The notes: generated from the sequence alone by a model not told the origin. DNA of 59,956 bases from Verrucomicrobiota bacterium (GCA_016871515.1 VHDE01000020.1:1-59956); one strand, 5' to 3'. Shown: positions 18,163 through 26,711, counted from the stretch's first letter. Translations and numbers: made by a program.

Positions 18163-18936
18163 TTAGCCGTAACGGCCTTCGATATATTCGGCCGTCTTGG
18201 GATTTGCCGGCGTGAGGAACATATCTTCGGTGCGCGCATGTTCGATCAGTTCGCCGAGCAGCATGAAGATGCACTCATCGCTGACGCGCCGCGCCTGAGC
18301 CATGTTGTGGGTGACAATGACCATGGTGTAGCGGCCTTTGAGTTCGAACATCAGTTCTTCGATCGCCCGGGCGCCTTCGACGTCGAGGGCGCTGCAAGGC
18401 TCGTCCATCAGAATGACTTCGGGTTTCAGCGGCAGGAGTCGAGCGATACAGAGCTTTTGCTGCTGCTCCAGTTGGAGGCCGGTGGCTTTAGTCTGGAGCC
18501 GGTCTTTTAAATCTTTCCAAAGCCCAACTTCCGTGAGTGCTTCCTCGACCGCTTGATTGAGCGTTGATTTCTTGAGCGCGGCACGTTCCTTATGAACACG
18601 GAGGCCAAACACAACATTCTCATAAACGGAGATCGGGAGCGGATTGGGGCGCTGAAAGACCATGCCGACCGATTTGCGCAATTCGATCAGCGATACGTCG
18701 GGGTCGTAGATGTTCTTGTTTAGAATCTTGATTTCGCCCGTGGTGGTGACATAGCCGTACCGTTCATTGACGCGATTGAAGCAGCGCAGCAACGTCGTCT
18801 TGCCGCAACCACTTGGGCCAATCAGTCCAGTGATCAAGCCGTGCTGAATTTTTACATCAACATTCTTGAGCGCTTGAAACTTGCCGTACCAAAGGCAGAG
18901 GTCGCGGGCGGTAATGCTGTATTGAACGCCGCTCAT
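18163..18936 (-). CDS. pstB: Phosphate ABC transporter ATPase PstB, last gene of operon (PstB2)
   Basis: 257 residues. Walker A GPSGCGKTT, Q-loop region VGMVFQRPNPLPISVYENV, Walker B VILMDEPCSALD and H-loop IVTHNMAQ are canonical. The ABC signature, normally LSGGQQQR, reads LQLEQQQK, so both signature glycines are lost. The upstream paralogue at 19067 has an intact signature but defects elsewhere, which suggests the two form a heterodimer. A ribosome site AAGGGA precedes ATG 18936. PstB energises import of phosphate through PstC/PstA from the binding protein PstS. Confidence 0.9.
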   Translation of the reverse strand: MSGVQYSITARDLCLWYGKFQALKNVDVKIQHGLITGLIGPSGCGKTTLLRCFNRVNERYGYVTTTGEIKILNKNIYDPDVSLIELRKSVGMVFQRPNPLPISVYENVVFGLRVHKERAALKKSTLNQAVEEALTEVGLWKDLKDRLQTKATGLQLEQQQKLCIARLLPLKPEVILMDEPCSALDVEGARAIEELMFELKGRYTMVIVTHNMAQARRVSDECIFMLLGELIEHARTEDMFLTPANPKTAEYIEGRYG

Positions 18937-19066
18937 GACATCCCTTCATTCTGACATGAGAGCCGCAAGCGAAATGGTGGAAAAAAGTTAATTGGACTAA
19001 AATGGTTAAACCGGGTGTCTAAGTCAAATTTGCAGCTCATTTAACCATTTTAACGATTCAACTCAT

Positions 19067-19828
19067 CTAACCAAAAATCCCATTCACGTACTCGTAGGTC
19101 TTCCGATTACGGGGATTATCTGAAAACATGACCTCGTTTGAGTCCAGTTCGATGATTTCGCCATTCCAAAGGAACATTGTCCGATCGGCGAGACGCCGAG
19201 CTTGCTGCACTAGGTTTGTCACCAGGATGATGGTCATCTCTTTTCGAAGTTCTTTGAGGACGTCTTCAATCCGCATGGTGGTTACTGGGTCGATCGCGAT
19301 CGAGAATTCGTCGAGGCAAAGAATCTCGGGTTGATGCGAAAGGGCGCGGGCAATCGTGAGGCGCTGTTGCTGGCCGCCCGAGAGGCGCGTGCCAAGCGAA
19401 TCGAGCCGGTCGGTTACCTCGTCCCACAGGGCTGCCTGGCGAAGGCATTTTTCAACCAGCGCGTCCAAATGGTGTTTGTTCCGCATGCCAGCGGCGCGCG
19501 GCGCAAAAGCAACGTTGTCATAGATGCTCAAGGGCAGTCCAACAGGGAGCGGCGCCACCATCCCGACTTGGCGTCGCAATTCATAAACGTTCTTCATGCG
19601 ACTCACGTCCTGGCCGTCCACTTTGATCATCCCTTGGACCTTGGCTCCCGCGGTGAACTCAATCGTGCGGTTTATGCAACGAAGGAGAGAGGTTTTGCCC
19701 GACTGCGCGGGACCGATAATGCCGAATATCTCGTTCGCGCGGACATCGAACGAAATCCCATGAATCACCTCTTTCCCGCCATATGCGAGGCGCAGGTTTT
19801 CGATTTCGATCTTCTTCGTTTCGCGCAT
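19067..19828 (-). CDS. pstB: Phosphate ABC transporter ATPase PstB, first copy (PstB1)
   Basis: 253 residues from ATG 19828; the longer frame starts at a TTG inside pstA, so the internal ATG is preferred. Walker A GPAQSGKTS and the signature LSGGQQQR are intact. Walker B keeps the catalytic Glu (LCLDE), but the following D-loop region reads FSIAIDP instead of PCSALDP. The H-loop His of VTHN is Asn (ILVTNLVQQ). Loss of the switch His normally cripples hydrolysis at that site. It is followed by the second pstB, whose defects are complementary. Part of phoU-pstS-pstC-pstA-pstB-pstB. Confidence 0.9.
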   Translation of the reverse strand: MRETKKIEIENLRLAYGGKEVIHGISFDVRANEIFGIIGPAQSGKTSLLRCINRTIEFTAGAKVQGMIKVDGQDVSRMKNVYELRRQVGMVAPLPVGLPLSIYDNVAFAPRAAGMRNKHHLDALVEKCLRQAALWDEVTDRLDSLGTRLSGGQQQRLTIARALSHQPEILCLDEFSIAIDPVTTMRIEDVLKELRKEMTIILVTNLVQQARRLADRTMFLWNGEIIELDSNEVMFSDNPRNRKTYEYVNGIFG

Positions 19829-19859
19829 GGGGTCGAGGTTGCTGATCAGTTCGGTATCG

Positions 19860-20780
19860 TCACCATTTTTTCCGCGAACGAAGGTAAGCACGGAGCCCAA
19901 TGGCGCTAGCGTTTACTAGCAGCACAACGCTCAGCAACACTGTGGCGATGGCGTAGGGCAATGAGGGCGGCGCGTTGTTCGCTTGTGTCGCGATATAATA
20001 GAGGTGCATCGATAGCGCCATCGATTGGTCGGTAAACGGATTGTAGAGGAAAAGTCCCGTCCCTTCGACCGCTTTGAACGTGGCCACGCCCGTGAGCATG
20101 ACAGGGGCAGTTTCTCCGGCCGTGCGGCTGACTTGCAGGATCACGCCGGTGAGAATACCGCTGATCGAATTCGGCAATACAATGCGGCGAATGGTCTGCC
20201 AGCGGGTTGCTCCGACATTCCAGCAAGCCTCGCGAAAACTGACGGGGACGGAAGCCAGCGCTTCTTTCGTGGAAGCGATAATCACCGGAAGCGTCATGAT
20301 CGAGAGTGTGAGCGACGCCGAGAGAATGCTCTTGCCCATTCCGGCCGCATAAACGAAGGCGCCGAGACCGAACAGCCCATGGACAATGCTGGGCACGCCC
20401 GCGAGGTTTACAACCGCCAAATGGACAATGCGCGTGAACCAATTCTCTTTCGCATATTCATTCAAATAGACGGCGGAGAGCACGCCAATCGGGGCGCTCA
20501 CGCAGAGCGAGATCGTCACGATGTAAAGCGTTCCGACAATGGCTGACCAAATGCCGCCCCGAATCCCGCCCAGCCGCGGATTAGTGGTCAGGAATTCCCA
20601 ACTCAGCGACGGCATGCCTTGCTTGACCACATGCACGACGATCAGAATCAGCGGGATAACCATTGCTGCGGCCATCACGCCGAAGAAACATTTCGCGATC
20701 AATTCAGAACGATGCTTCTTGCGGACCAGCCGCGTTTCGGCGAATTGCGTTCTTGGGGAAGGGTTAGACGCGACAGTCAT
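19860..20780 (-). CDS. pstA: Phosphate ABC transporter permease PstA
   Basis: 306 residues, about six membrane segments. Family landmarks are visible: MPSLSWEFLTTNPR in the first periplasmic loop, GGIWSAIVGTLYIV, GVPSIVHGLFGLGAFVY and the cytoplasmic EAA-type loop REACWNVGATRWQTIRRIVLP. It forms the heterodimeric channel with PstC. The gene is separated from pstC by 170 bp that hold a hairpin repeat, and from pstB1 by 31 bp. Confidence 0.93.
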   Translation of the reverse strand: MTVASNPSPRTQFAETRLVRKKHRSELIAKCFFGVMAAAMVIPLILIVVHVVKQGMPSLSWEFLTTNPRLGGIRGGIWSAIVGTLYIVTISLCVSAPIGVLSAVYLNEYAKENWFTRIVHLAVVNLAGVPSIVHGLFGLGAFVYAAGMGKSILSASLTLSIMTLPVIIASTKEALASVPVSFREACWNVGATRWQTIRRIVLPNSISGILTGVILQVSRTAGETAPVMLTGVATFKAVEGTGLFLYNPFTDQSMALSMHLYYIATQANNAPPSLPYAIATVLLSVVLLVNASAIGLRAYLRSRKKW

Positions 20781-20823
20781 AAGTCCAGTCCGTAAACCTT
20801 TGCCCGCATTGGAACGATGAATC

Positions 20824-20899
20824 TGGCAGGACAGCGCGTCCCGCCTGTCCTGCTTTTGGTGTGTGCATATGCTGGACAGGCGGGACGCCTATCCTGCCA
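20824..20899. repeat. CGTCCCGCCTGTCC hairpin repeat between pstC and pstA
   Basis: Inverted repeat inside the pst operon: inner arms 20837-20850 and 20874-20887 (14 bp, perfect) and outer arms 20824-20831 and 20892-20899 (TGGCAGGA / TCCTGCCA). A sister copy is at 21991-22042 between pstS and pstC. Confidence 0.88.
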
Positions 20900-20950
20900 C
20901 GCATGTTCATGAGGAGGTGCAACCTTAATCGCATACTTAACGGCGCGAAT

Positions 20951-21862
20951 TCATTTCTTGCGGATGCCTTTGATGACTAAATCTGCGCTGAGATTCACCA
21001 CAAACGTGATAGTGAAAAGGAGGACGCCAATGAGAAAGAGCACCTGATAATGATCAGAGCCTTTGCTGGTTTCGCCCAGTTCCGCGGCAATCGTCGCCGT
21101 CAGCGTGCGCACGGGATCAAAGATGGTCTTGGGGATGCGCACGCTATGGCCTGTTGCCATCAGCACTGCCATCGTCTCACCAATGGCGCGTCCGACGCCG
21201 AGTAAGACCGCTGCGAGCAGGCCGTTTTTAGCGGCCGGGAGGAGAACACGATAAACGAGTTGCCACTTCGTGGCCCCTAATGCGAGCGCCGCCTCGCGAT
21301 AAGAATCGGGCACCGCCTTCAATGCATCCTCACCGATGCTAACCATGATGGGAACGCTCATTAACGCCAGCAGGATCGCGCCGTTAAACATGTTGATGCC
21401 AATCGGAACGTGAAATGTGTTGATGACGATCGGCGACATTACAGTCAGGCCAATGAACCCCCAGACCACGCTGGGAATGGCAGCCAGCAGTTCGATGACG
21501 ACCTTCAGTGTTTCTTTTGCTTTGCCGGCACAGAATTCCGAGACGAAGACGGCAGCGCCGAGACCAAACGGCACAGCAATAATCATGGCTAGAATCGTCA
21601 CGCTTAATGTGCCGACCACAAGCGCTCCCACGCCGAATTTCGGCTGTGTCTGCGAAGTTGGGAACCATTCCGTGGAGAACAAGAATTCGCCCATTTGCAA
21701 ACGGCTTAAGAACGGAGCGCCCTCGCGGAGAACGAAAAAGAAAATGCTAAAGACGAAAATGATGGCGCTGAACCCGCAAACGCAAATGAGGGCCTCGATC
21801 AGCTTTTCAGAAACAAGTTCGAACGGGCGGCGCTTAACTCGCCTGTGAGGCTCAGCAAGCAT
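20951..21862 (-). CDS. pstC: Phosphate ABC transporter permease PstC
   Basis: 303 residues from ATG 21862 (the frame extends to a TTG at 21922). Landmarks: first helix ICVCGFSAIIFVFSIFFFVL, LFSTEWFPTSQTQPKFG in the periplasmic loop, AAIPSVVWGFIGL, and the EAA loop REAALALGATKWQLVYRVLLP followed by GRAIGETMAVLMATG, typical of PstC. It pairs with PstA. A 234-bp spacer with a hairpin repeat separates it from pstS. Confidence 0.93.
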   Translation of the reverse strand: MLAEPHRRVKRRPFELVSEKLIEALICVCGFSAIIFVFSIFFFVLREGAPFLSRLQMGEFLFSTEWFPTSQTQPKFGVGALVVGTLSVTILAMIIAVPFGLGAAVFVSEFCAGKAKETLKVVIELLAAIPSVVWGFIGLTVMSPIVINTFHVPIGINMFNGAILLALMSVPIMVSIGEDALKAVPDSYREAALALGATKWQLVYRVLLPAAKNGLLAAVLLGVGRAIGETMAVLMATGHSVRIPKTIFDPVRTLTATIAAELGETSKGSDHYQVLFLIGVLLFTITFVVNLSADLVIKGIRKK

Positions 21863-21990
21863 TGCCGCACCTCTCTGTGAGCATGGGCGTAGCGCAAACG
21901 TTCCAGTCCGCGCTGCGAGCAACGTGGTTCAAGGTCCCAATGCGGCGCACGAAAACATCAAGACCCGCAATAAGCCAGCTACGCAACATA

Positions 21991-22042
21991 GGCGTCCCGC
22001 CTGTCCTACATTTGCGTTCACAAGACAGGACAGGCGAGACGC
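21991..22042. repeat. CGTCCCGCCTGTCC hairpin repeat between pstS and pstC
   Basis: Arms 21992-22007 and 22027-22042 pair over 16 bp with one mismatch around a 19-nt loop. Same family as the repeat at 20824-20899, so both internal gaps flanking pstC carry a copy. Confidence 0.85.
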
Positions 22043-22096
22043 GCAGTCCCGCCAAATATTGGCGCCGCACCAGGTTCATAGACGTTCACCAAACAC

Positions 22097-23038
22097 TTAC
22101 TGCTTGGGCAGCGGGATGTAGCCAGTTTCCTCGACAATCTTTTGGCCGGCAGCACCAATAATCCAATCGAGATATTTTTTCACCTGCGGCGCGGGGTCAC
22201 CAGCCGTGTACATGAACATTGGGCGCGCGATTGGATAACTCTTGTCCAGGGTTGTGGCGATGCTTGGCTCAACGGCCTTTTCGCCTTTCTTCTTGGAAAC
22301 GCGCAGATGCTTGACTTGCTGTGTCGCGTAACCCATCCCGGAATAGCCAATCGCATTCGGCGTCTTGGAGATAAGATCGACGACATCTTTCGAACCATTC
22401 ATGTCGACCGTCCCCAAGCGCATCTCGTTCTTTTTGCCGACGATGATTTCGCGGAAATAATGGTAAGTGCCAGAGTTATTCTGGCGGCTGACCAAAATGA
22501 CCTCATCGCCTTTCGCGCCTGGGATATTCTTCACACCCAACTCCGACCATTTGGCAATTTTGCCATCTTTCATGTAGAGTTGTTGCAGCTCATCGATGGA
22601 GATTTCTTCCAATGGATTGTCCTTGTGAACGAATACAGAAAGCGCGTCGTAGCCAACCATAAATTCCTTCGGGTCCTTCCCAGGATGCTTCGCCTTGAAG
22701 TCAGCGATTTCTTTTTCTTCGAATTTGCGTGAGCAATTCGCGATGTCGCATGAACCGTTGATTAGCGCCGCCACCCCCTGGCCAGAGCCGCCGCCATTGA
22801 CTTCGACCGAGACGGCAGGCTCCACTTGCGAATAGGCATCAGCCCAGGCGATGGCGAGATTGACCATTGTATCCGAACCGATATTGGCAATGGGTTGCTT
22901 TTTGCCGCCCGTTGCAGCGCCCGGAGCTGAGCCAGGCGTGCTCTCGTTTTTGCTGCCGCAGCCTGTCAGCAAGAGCGCGATGGCCAGTGTGGTTAAGGCG
23001 CCCAAGTAGATGACTGGTTTCGTTGCTTTCTTGGTCAT
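22097..23038 (-). CDS. pstS: Phosphate-binding lipoprotein PstS
   Basis: 313 residues. Lipoprotein signal ALTTLAIALLLTGCGSK (lipobox LTGC). Phosphate-contact regions of the PstS/PBP-like family are present: IANIGSDTMVNLAIAWADAY, VNGGGSGQGVAALINGSCDIANCSR and VSRQNNSGTYHYFREI. It is tethered outside the cytoplasmic membrane and delivers phosphate to PstC/PstA. A strong ribosome site (GAGGA) precedes ATG 23038. It follows the phoU fusion gene by 30 bp. Confidence 0.93.
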   Translation of the reverse strand: MTKKATKPVIYLGALTTLAIALLLTGCGSKNESTPGSAPGAATGGKKQPIANIGSDTMVNLAIAWADAYSQVEPAVSVEVNGGGSGQGVAALINGSCDIANCSRKFEEKEIADFKAKHPGKDPKEFMVGYDALSVFVHKDNPLEEISIDELQQLYMKDGKIAKWSELGVKNIPGAKGDEVILVSRQNNSGTYHYFREIIVGKKNEMRLGTVDMNGSKDVVDLISKTPNAIGYSGMGYATQQVKHLRVSKKKGEKAVEPSIATTLDKSYPIARPMFMYTAGDPAPQVKKYLDWIIGAAGQKIVEETGYIPLPKQ

Positions 23039-23068
23039 AATTCCTCTGTTGGTTAATCGGTTCGTCGG

Positions 23069-24169
23069 TTAATTGATCTTATCTCCCAAAACAGCCTCAA
23101 CCAGATCCTGAATGTGGGCATGAATCTCTTGATAAGTAGCTTCATAGGCAGGACGCACCTCGGCGAATGTTCCCTGAAGACGGGAAGGGTCTTTAACGCT
23201 CCAGTCCAAATAGATCGTTTTGCGGGGCGGCGGAGGAATGGCCCTTTGGACCTCTTTAGCCAGCCCAACGATGATCTGATAATGCTCCAGGTTAGGAACG
23301 TGTTGCAGCGACTTGGAAGTGTGCCGGGAAATGTCGAGGCCTTTCTCCTTAAGGAAGCTGGCTGTCATCGGGTCCATTGGCTTGGGATCCAATCCCGCGC
23401 TGGTGAAAACGAACTCCGGTTGGTTCAGTGAATTGCCGATGGCCTCGGCCATTTGGCTTCGACAGGAGTTATGTTCATCGAGAAACAACAGACGGAAGAC
23501 ATCGGCGCCTTCGTGCCGGCCATATTCTCCGGTACACATGAAAACCACTTCCTGGCAGATGTTTTTCGCTTGGTCACTGACGCGCTCGAAGCGGCGCGCG
23601 ATGGTCATCAATGGCGTGAGGGCTTCGAGTGAGATCTTGTTTTCCTGACGCAACTGAACTAGCTCGGCGTTAATTTGGTTGCGCAGGACATCGACAGCAT
23701 CTTCCACTTCCATGGTCCTCTTGGCTAAGTCAGCGTCCTGCCTTATGAACGCTTGGACTGACTCGTGAAACATTGGGATCGCCAGTTCCGCAATTTCCAC
23801 GAAGCGTCCGATGGGAACATGGACGTTCATGCCAACCAGTTTCAGCACTTGGCGCGCAATGCTCTCGGCATAATCGCCAATGCGCTCAAGTTCGAGGTTC
23901 AGACGTATGGTCGCGTAGGCAAAGCGCAATAGGCTTGCGACCGGCTGCTGGCGGACGATGAATTCAAGGCAAAGACGGTCGATCTCCTTTTCTTTCTCAT
24001 CAATCTTCTGATCGCGCAAAATGACCGTGTAAGCAAGCTGCCGATTGCGTTCCTGCAAGGCTGTGAGACAGTCACGCAACGCGCGCTCTCCCAAACCACC
24101 CATTTCCGCGACTTTGGCGCGAATGCGGTCAAGATCGCGTTGCAACGATTGTTCGTAGTGAGTAGCCAT
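23069..24169 (-). CDS. phoU: PhoU fused to a low-MW phosphatase / arsenate-reductase-like domain lacking its catalytic Cys
   Basis: 366 residues. Residues about 1-220 are a PhoU double three-helix bundle, with the metal-cluster motifs ELERIGDYAESIAR and RRFERVSDQAKNICQEV. Residues about 226-366 match the LMW protein-tyrosine-phosphatase/ArsC fold: FLDEHNSCRSQMAEAIGN, a central TSAGLDPKPMDP and a general-acid-like DPSRLQG. In active members the loop is C-x5-R (for example C-T-G-N-S-C-R). Here it is D-E-H-N-S-C-R, so the nucleophilic Cys is Asp while Arg and Ser remain. This predicts an anion-binding but catalytically dead domain. First gene of the pst operon. Confidence 0.88.
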   Translation of the reverse strand: MATHYEQSLQRDLDRIRAKVAEMGGLGERALRDCLTALQERNRQLAYTVILRDQKIDEKEKEIDRLCLEFIVRQQPVASLLRFAYATIRLNLELERIGDYAESIARQVLKLVGMNVHVPIGRFVEIAELAIPMFHESVQAFIRQDADLAKRTMEVEDAVDVLRNQINAELVQLRQENKISLEALTPLMTIARRFERVSDQAKNICQEVVFMCTGEYGRHEGADVFRLLFLDEHNSCRSQMAEAIGNSLNQPEFVFTSAGLDPKPMDPMTASFLKEKGLDISRHTSKSLQHVPNLEHYQIIVGLAKEVQRAIPPPPRKTIYLDWSVKDPSRLQGTFAEVRPAYEATYQEIHAHIQDLVEAVLGDKIN

Positions 24170-24200
24170 GCCGGTCCGTTAGACGTCATGATTTATGACA

Positions 24201-24232
24201 ATTGTTACAGCCGCGTCGAGAAATTGTTACAG
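24201..24232 (-). promoter_or_regulatory. Putative Pho box upstream of the phoU-pst operon
   Basis: Two identical 10-mers CTGTAACAAT (minus strand, 24210-24201 and 24232-24223) repeat with a 22-bp period, twice the 11-bp period of PhoB/PhoP tandem half-sites, and sit 32-63 bp before the phoU start. A further partial unit (TTGTCATAAAT) follows on the start-proximal side. The position and CTGT-type half-sites support PhoB control, but the match to the E. coli consensus is imperfect. Confidence 0.5.
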
Positions 24233-24370
24233 TTCGGCAACATTCGGCGTTCAGCCCTGCGCCCAAGTCGACTGTTTCCCAGACGGCCCCCAACCGCGGA
24301 TCTCCGAGCCGCAGATCGCTCCTGCTAAATCAAAACAAGTGGGATTGGGACAGTCTCTCGTGCGGTCATC

Positions 24371-24440
24371 GGAGCGCGGAGGCCCACATCCGCGCAGTTC
24401 GTTGCACCGGTTATGTCGCGGATGTGGGCATCCGCGCTCC
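24371..24440. repeat. GGAGCGCGG hairpin repeat, copy 2
   Basis: Arms 24371-24394 and 24417-24440 (24 nt each, one mismatch) pair around a 22-nt loop. It lies in the 393-bp gap between the divergent phoU operon and pyrD. Apart from the Pho box and this repeat no gene is visible in that gap. Confidence 0.88.
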
Positions 24441-24562
24441 TGCAGCAGTGTCCCAAGGTTTATCCATTATTAATTATTAATCAAAAGGCCAAAAGGCCTT
24501 TCCTTCTTTCCCCGCGCGTTAATTCCATCTATCAATGGCGCTTCCAGCATTCAGATGTGCCG

Positions 24563-25741
24563 ATGTCTATGAGTTGGTTTTATCGCCGCGCGATGCGTCC
24601 CGTGCTTTTTGAACGGGATTCCGAAGCGATTCACAATCGCACCTTGGAGGCCTTGGCGTGGGTCAGCCAGAGCGAAATCTTTTGTGATGCCTTGGCCTCC
24701 TTTTTTGAACCTGAGCCTCTGCCAACGCAATTGTTCGGCCTTGCTTTTAACAATCCTGTCGGCTTGGCAGCTGGCATGGACAAGCACGCTGCGGCTGTGC
24801 CGGCGTGGGCGGCACTCGGTTTTGGTTTTTCTGAACTTGGCGGAGTAACGTGGCATCCGCAAGCCGGCAACCCGGCGCCCCGTTTGTTCCGCGCTGTCGC
24901 CGACGAAGCTCTCATTAATCGCATGGGTTTCAATAATCCGGGCGCGGAAGCCGTCGCTGCGAAACTTGCCGGATGGCGGTCGCGTGGTCTCTGGCCCAAC
25001 CACCCAGTCGGCATTAACCTGGGCAAGTCGAAAATCGTTCCTCTGGAAAATGCGGCCGAGGATTATGCAAAGTCCCTGCAAGTGCTCTGGCCGTGGGCGG
25101 ATTTTTTTGTTGTGAACGTCAGTTCACCGAACACTCCCAACCTGCGGCAACTTCAAGACAAACATGCGCTGGATGAGGTTCTCGGCGCGCTTCAGGAGAT
25201 TAACCGGCGCGCCGCGGAGAGCAAAGCAAAGGGCGATTTGCGATTGCCAAGCCCGAAGCCCAAGAACCCAAGCCTCAAACCGCTGCTTCTGAAGATCGCC
25301 CCTGACCTCTCGTGGGAAGCTATTGACGAGATTATCGAGGTCATCGAGGCGCGTCGCGTGAATGGCATTGTCGCCACCAACACGACGGTCGCGCGGCCCG
25401 ACCGCACGAACTCGGAATTGCAACGCGTTTACGTTGAGAGTGGCGGCTTGAGTGGACGTCCACTGCGCGCGCGCAGCACCGAAGTCATCCGCCATATTTA
25501 CCGCCAAACCAAGGGAACTTTGCCGATTGTCGGTGTCGGCGGCATCTTTGCAGCGGAGGATGCGTGGGAGAAGATAACCGCCGGTGCGTCAGTCATTCAG
25601 CTTTACACGGGGTTGGTTTATGAAGGTCCCAGCGTCGTCAAAGAGATTGTGTCCGGCCTGCGGCAGCGATTGGCGTCGGCTGGCCTGATGCATTTGCGGC
25701 AAGCCGTGGGTTTGGCGGCTGAGCAAGCCGATGGTCGTTAA
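24563..25741 (+). CDS. pyrD: Dihydroorotate dehydrogenase (quinone), class 2
   Basis: 392 residues from ATG 24563 (a second ATG is 6 bp on; the longer frame to 24413 runs through repeat sequence). Pyrimidine biosynthesis: oxidises dihydroorotate to orotate, passing electrons to quinone at the membrane. FMN/orotate motifs: NNPVGLAAGMDKHA, GINLGKSK, NVSSPNTPNLRQLQ (catalytic Ser type, class 2), LKIAPDLS, NTTVARPD, GGLSGRPLR and IVGVGGI. The N-terminal helix (SWFYRRAMRPVLFERDSEAIH) is typical of the membrane-associated class 2. It is followed after 15 bp by a glycosyltransferase-like gene. Confidence 0.93.
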   Translation: MSMSWFYRRAMRPVLFERDSEAIHNRTLEALAWVSQSEIFCDALASFFEPEPLPTQLFGLAFNNPVGLAAGMDKHAAAVPAWAALGFGFSELGGVTWHPQAGNPAPRLFRAVADEALINRMGFNNPGAEAVAAKLAGWRSRGLWPNHPVGINLGKSKIVPLENAAEDYAKSLQVLWPWADFFVVNVSSPNTPNLRQLQDKHALDEVLGALQEINRRAAESKAKGDLRLPSPKPKNPSLKPLLLKIAPDLSWEAIDEIIEVIEARRVNGIVATNTTVARPDRTNSELQRVYVESGGLSGRPLRARSTEVIRHIYRQTKGTLPIVGVGGIFAAEDAWEKITAGASVIQLYTGLVYEGPSVVKEIVSGLRQRLASAGLMHLRQAVGLAAEQADGR

Positions 25742-25756
25742 CAATCGAGACCGCGC

Positions 25757-26668
25757 ATGAAAAAGGTCATTGTCACCACTACGATTAATCCGCCTACGGA
25801 AGCGATTCGTCGCTTCGAACGATTAACAGACTGGGAACTTATCGTGATCGGCGACCTGAAGACGCCGGCGAACTACGATCTCCATCGAGGAACCTTCGTA
25901 TCGCCTCAAGACCAAGAAAAATACGACAAGGACCTTTCCGACGCGATCGGGTGGAACTGTATTCAGCGGCGCAATTTCGGACTCCTGCTCGCTTACGATC
26001 GAGGCGCCGAGGTCATCGCGGTGGTAGACGATGACAACATTCCTCACCTGGATTGGGGCGCAGATGTCAAAATTGGGCGAGAGATTGAAGTCACTCATTT
26101 CGAAACCGATCTGCCAGCATTCGATCCCGTCGGCGCCACTGAGTATCGCCACCTTTGGCATCGCGGTTATCCGCTCCAATTATTGCCGAAGCGCAACTAT
26201 TCAGCAAAATCAACGCGACGCATCACACCCGATGTGCAGGCGTGTTTCTGGAATGGAGACCCTGACATTGATGCGATATGCCGGATGGAGCACAGTCCAG
26301 TTTGCCGTTTCCGCGAGGACCAATTTCCTATGGCATCGAACAAGCCGGCGCCATTTAACTCGCAGAATACCTTGCTAAGCCGTTCAATTCTTCGGGACTA
26401 TTTTCTCTTTCCCGGGATCGGTCGAATGGATGACATTTGGGCCGCATATTATCTCCAGGCTAAGGGAGCTAGCGTTATTTTCGATCGCGCGACGGTTGAC
26501 CAAGAGCGCAATGAACACGATTTGGTGCGGGATATGCAGCAGGAGTACATCGGCTACGAGAAGAACCTCAAATTGATTCTCGAACTTGCCGACGATCCCG
26601 AACGCATTGAGAATTACTTGCCGGAACGGTCGTGGCGCGCTTTCGAGCTTTATCGCCGGCATTTCTAA
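25757..26668 (+). CDS. Nucleotide-sugar GT-A protein, reversibly-glycosylated-polypeptide / STELLO-like
   Basis: 303 residues. A GT-A-type N-terminus (VIVTTTINPPTEAIRRF) and a DxD-like nucleotide-sugar site VVDDDNIP at about residues 90-97 are visible. Further on, LFPGIGRMDDIWAAYYLQ resembles conserved regions of the reversibly glycosylated polypeptide/UDP-arabinopyranose mutase and STELLO-type families. Likely a cytoplasmic transferase or mutase acting on a nucleotide sugar; substrate unknown. It is followed by a second glycosyltransferase-like gene, so surface glycan assembly is a plausible joint role. Confidence 0.65.
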   Translation: MKKVIVTTTINPPTEAIRRFERLTDWELIVIGDLKTPANYDLHRGTFVSPQDQEKYDKDLSDAIGWNCIQRRNFGLLLAYDRGAEVIAVVDDDNIPHLDWGADVKIGREIEVTHFETDLPAFDPVGATEYRHLWHRGYPLQLLPKRNYSAKSTRRITPDVQACFWNGDPDIDAICRMEHSPVCRFREDQFPMASNKPAPFNSQNTLLSRSILRDYFLFPGIGRMDDIWAAYYLQAKGASVIFDRATVDQERNEHDLVRDMQQEYIGYEKNLKLILELADDPERIENYLPERSWRAFELYRRHF

Positions 26669-26711
26669 TCGTCCACGGCATGAAACTGACCTAGCGTAGC
26701 CAGATCGATTC

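Noticed and set aside
20025..20546. 173-residue plus-strand frame
   Set aside because: Antisense to pstA; composition reflects the opposite strand's codons.
24413..24562. N-terminal extension of pyrD
   Set aside because: Runs through a hairpin repeat and lacks similarity to class 2 PyrD N-termini, which begin at the ATG near 24563.
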